The notes beneath the pieces are model-generated. The model saw nothing but the letters and a program-made list of their open reading frames with translations. It had not been told where the DNA came from and did no database searches. This document shows positions 7,861 to 9,107 of a stretch of 9,107 bases of DNA, piece after piece. The translations under genes and the position numbers were made by a program. Every line of letters starts with the position of its first letter. Position 1 is the stretch's first letter. The stretch is from an uncultured Bacteroidota bacterium. GTDB lineage: Bacteria; Bacteroidota; Bacteroidia; Chitinophagales; Chitinophagaceae. The stretch spans positions 1 to 9,107 of the forward strand of contig CAMPKR010000078.1 of assembly GCA_946887345.1 (NCBI GenBank), in the 5' to 3' direction.

Positions 7861-7868
7861 TATTTTGG
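7861..7868 (+). promoter_or_regulatory. Possible weak promoter -7 element for the dehydrogenase gene
   Basis: TATTTTGG matches five of the six fixed positions of the Bacteroidota -7 consensus TAnnTTTG. It sits just after the hairpin and 55 bases before the ATG at 7924, in a 125-bp gap long enough for a promoter. No clear -33 TTG is seen at the usual spacing. The call rests on position and partial consensus only; readthrough from the upstream unit is an equally good explanation for expression. Confidence 0.3.
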
Positions 7869-7923
7869 CAAGCACAGAGGACATCCATTTCCATACACAA
7901 CGAAGAAAAAAACACAACTGATA

Positions 7924-9107
7924 ATGAGCGACAACCAAACATGTATCACAGTATTGGGCCTGGGATACGTAGGCCTTCCACTGGCTGTAGAGTTTGCAAA
8001 ACATTTCAAGGTAATAGGATTCGATATTAACGGTCCCCGCATAGCTGATCTGCAGGCAGGTAATGACCACACGCTGGAGGTAAGTTCAGAGCAACTGAAA
8101 GAAGTAATACAGCCCGGCGTGCCGAGTGGCAAGGGGCTGTATTGCACTAATAAACTGGAAGACATACAAGGTTGCAACTATTACATAGTAACCGTACCAA
8201 CACCTGTAGATAAAAATAACAGGCCCGACCTGACACCGTTATACAAAGCAAGCGAGACTGTGGGCAAGGTGCTGAAGAAAGGCGATATAGTGGTGTACGA
8301 ATCGACAGTATACCCCGGCGTAACGGAGGATGAATGTGTGCCTGTGCTGGAAAGAGTATCAGGACTGAAATTTAACGTCGACTTTTTCTGCGGTTACTCT
8401 CCGGAACGCATTAACCCGGGCGACAAAAATCACACTGTAACCAAGATCAAGAAGGTGACTTCAGGATCTACAGATGAGGTGGCGGAAAAAGTAGATGCTC
8501 TTTATCGTTCCGTGATAGTTGCGGGTACTCATAAGGCAAGCAGCATAAAAGTAGCTGAAGCGGCAAAAGTGATAGAAAATGCCCAGCGCGACATTAATAT
8601 CGCGTTCGTGAACGAACTGGCCAAGATATTCAACCGACTGGGCATCGATACCCATGAAGTATTGGCCGCATCAGCGACTAAATGGAACTTCCTTCCCTTC
8701 AAGCCCGGCCTGGTAGGTGGGCACTGCATTGGGGTAGATCCTTACTACCTGGCACAGAAAGCGCAGGAGGCGGGCTATCATCCTGAAATAATATTAGCAG
8801 GGCGCCGCCTGAATGACGGTATGGGTCAGTATATAGCTAATGAGATAGTGAAGCTGATGATAAAGAACGACCGCACAATAAAAAATGCGGATGTGCTGCT
8901 ACTGGGTGTAACGTTTAAGGAAAATTGCCCCGATGTGCGTAACACAAGGGTGGTGGATATCATCCGGGAGTTAAAGTCTTACGATATAAACCTGACGGTT
9001 TACGATCCCTGGGCTAAGCCTGAAGAGGTACACCATGAGTATGGCATCAATACCGTGACGGAACTGCCCAAGGACTGCCAGTACGATGCGGTAGTGCTGG
9101 CAGTAGC
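7924..9107 (+). CDS. UDP-N-acetylhexosamine 6-dehydrogenase (WbpO/TviB-type nucleotide sugar dehydrogenase), 3' end cut off
   Basis: The frame is open from ATG 7924 to the window end (394 codons plus 2 bases). Family members have about 425 residues, so roughly 30 are missing. The enzyme oxidises C6 of a UDP-HexNAc to a uronic acid with two NAD+, for surface polysaccharide. Motifs: GLGYVG at residues 12-17 (NAD binding), VPTPVD at 91-96, ESTVYPG at 126-132, SPERINPGD with E161, the helix [20 protein letters not shown] from 209, the catalytic segment [12 protein letters not shown] with nucleophile C268, and [13 protein letters not shown] from 330 in the UDP-binding domain. [12 protein letters not shown] is typical of the WbpO/TviB/WbpA group and differs from the GFGG-C-PKD form of UDP-glucose dehydrogenases, so an N-acetylated substrate is expected; GlcNAc versus GalNAc cannot be decided. 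The start leaves 7 residues before the Rossmann strand, as is normal. It follows the sugar unit after 125 bp and is probably part of the same glycan locus. Confidence 0.93.
   Translation, partial: MSDNQTCITVLGLGYVGLPLAVEFAKHFKVIGFDINGPRIADLQAGNDHTLEVSSEQLKEVIQPGVPSGKGLYCTNKLEDIQGCNYYIVTVPTPVDKNNRPDLTPLYKASETVGKVLKKGDIVVYESTVYPGVTEDECVPVLERVSGLKFNVDFFCGYSPERINPGDKNHTVTKIKKVTSGSTDEVAEKVDALYRSVIVAGTHKASSIKVAEAAKVIENAQRDINIAFVNELAKIFNRLGIDTHEVLAASATKWNFLPFKPGLVGGHCIGVDPYYLAQKAQEAGYHPEIILAGRRLNDGMGQYIANEIVKLMIKNDRTIKNADVLLLGVTFKENCPDVRNTRVVDIIRELKSYDINLTVYDPWAKPEEVHHEYGINTVTELPKDCQYDAVVLAV

Noticed and set aside
7855..8177. Open frames on the - strand (71 and 105 codons) overlapping the start of the dehydrogenase gene
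   Set aside because: The + strand frame from 7924 carries all conserved nucleotide-sugar dehydrogenase motifs. The antisense translations have no recognisable features.

Overview
The window looks like chromosomal DNA of a member of the Bacteroidota, plausibly in or near the Chitinophagaceae. Three things point there. The first gene encodes a very large exported protein ending in a type IX secretion system (T9SS) type A sorting domain, a system restricted to that phylum. No start codon has a convincing Shine-Dalgarno sequence; the upstream regions are A-rich instead. A match to the phylum's -7 promoter element (TAnnTTTG) lies just before the second gene. The genus-level placement is inference.

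Layout, all on the + strand: (1) positions 60-4421 encode a 1453-residue multidomain surface or secreted protein. It has a signal peptide, Ig-like modules, a MAM/jelly-roll-like module, five tandem Ig-like repeats of about 90 residues each carrying one cysteine pair, a 'W-G-W-NW' module, a fibronectin-like module and the T9SS sorting domain. A strong intrinsic terminator follows at 4445-4479. (2) Positions 4577-7798 hold a tightly packed three-gene unit for making a nucleotide-activated sugar: an extended SDR NAD-dependent epimerase/dehydratase, a LegC-family PLP aminotransferase, and a sugar-phosphate nucleotidyltransferase fused to N-terminal CBS domains (PtmE-like). The genes overlap by 8 bp and are then separated by 2 bp. 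(3) After a 125-bp gap containing a perfect 8-bp hairpin, positions 7924-9107 encode a UDP-N-acetylhexosamine 6-dehydrogenase of the WbpO/TviB type, cut off by the window end.

The last four genes belong to surface glycan biosynthesis (capsule, O-antigen or protein glycosylation). The nucleotidyltransferase could activate a hexosamine phosphate, and the SDR and LegC-like enzyme could convert an NDP-sugar into a 4-amino sugar, as in legionaminic acid or related pathways. The dehydrogenase would supply a UDP-HexNAc uronic acid. The dedicated legionaminate genes (condensing synthase, hydrolysing epimerase, CMP-transferase) are not in the window, so the final sugar cannot be named. The T9SS cargo gene is a separate transcription unit. 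Its position beside glycan genes recalls T9SS systems that attach cargo to an anionic LPS, but the sequence shows no direct link.

No RNA genes, insertion sequences, CRISPR arrays or phage genes were seen. The most notable points are the non-standard SDR in the position expected for a LegB-type dehydratase, the near-leaderless promoter arrangement at 4565-4579, and the regular cysteine-paired repeat array.
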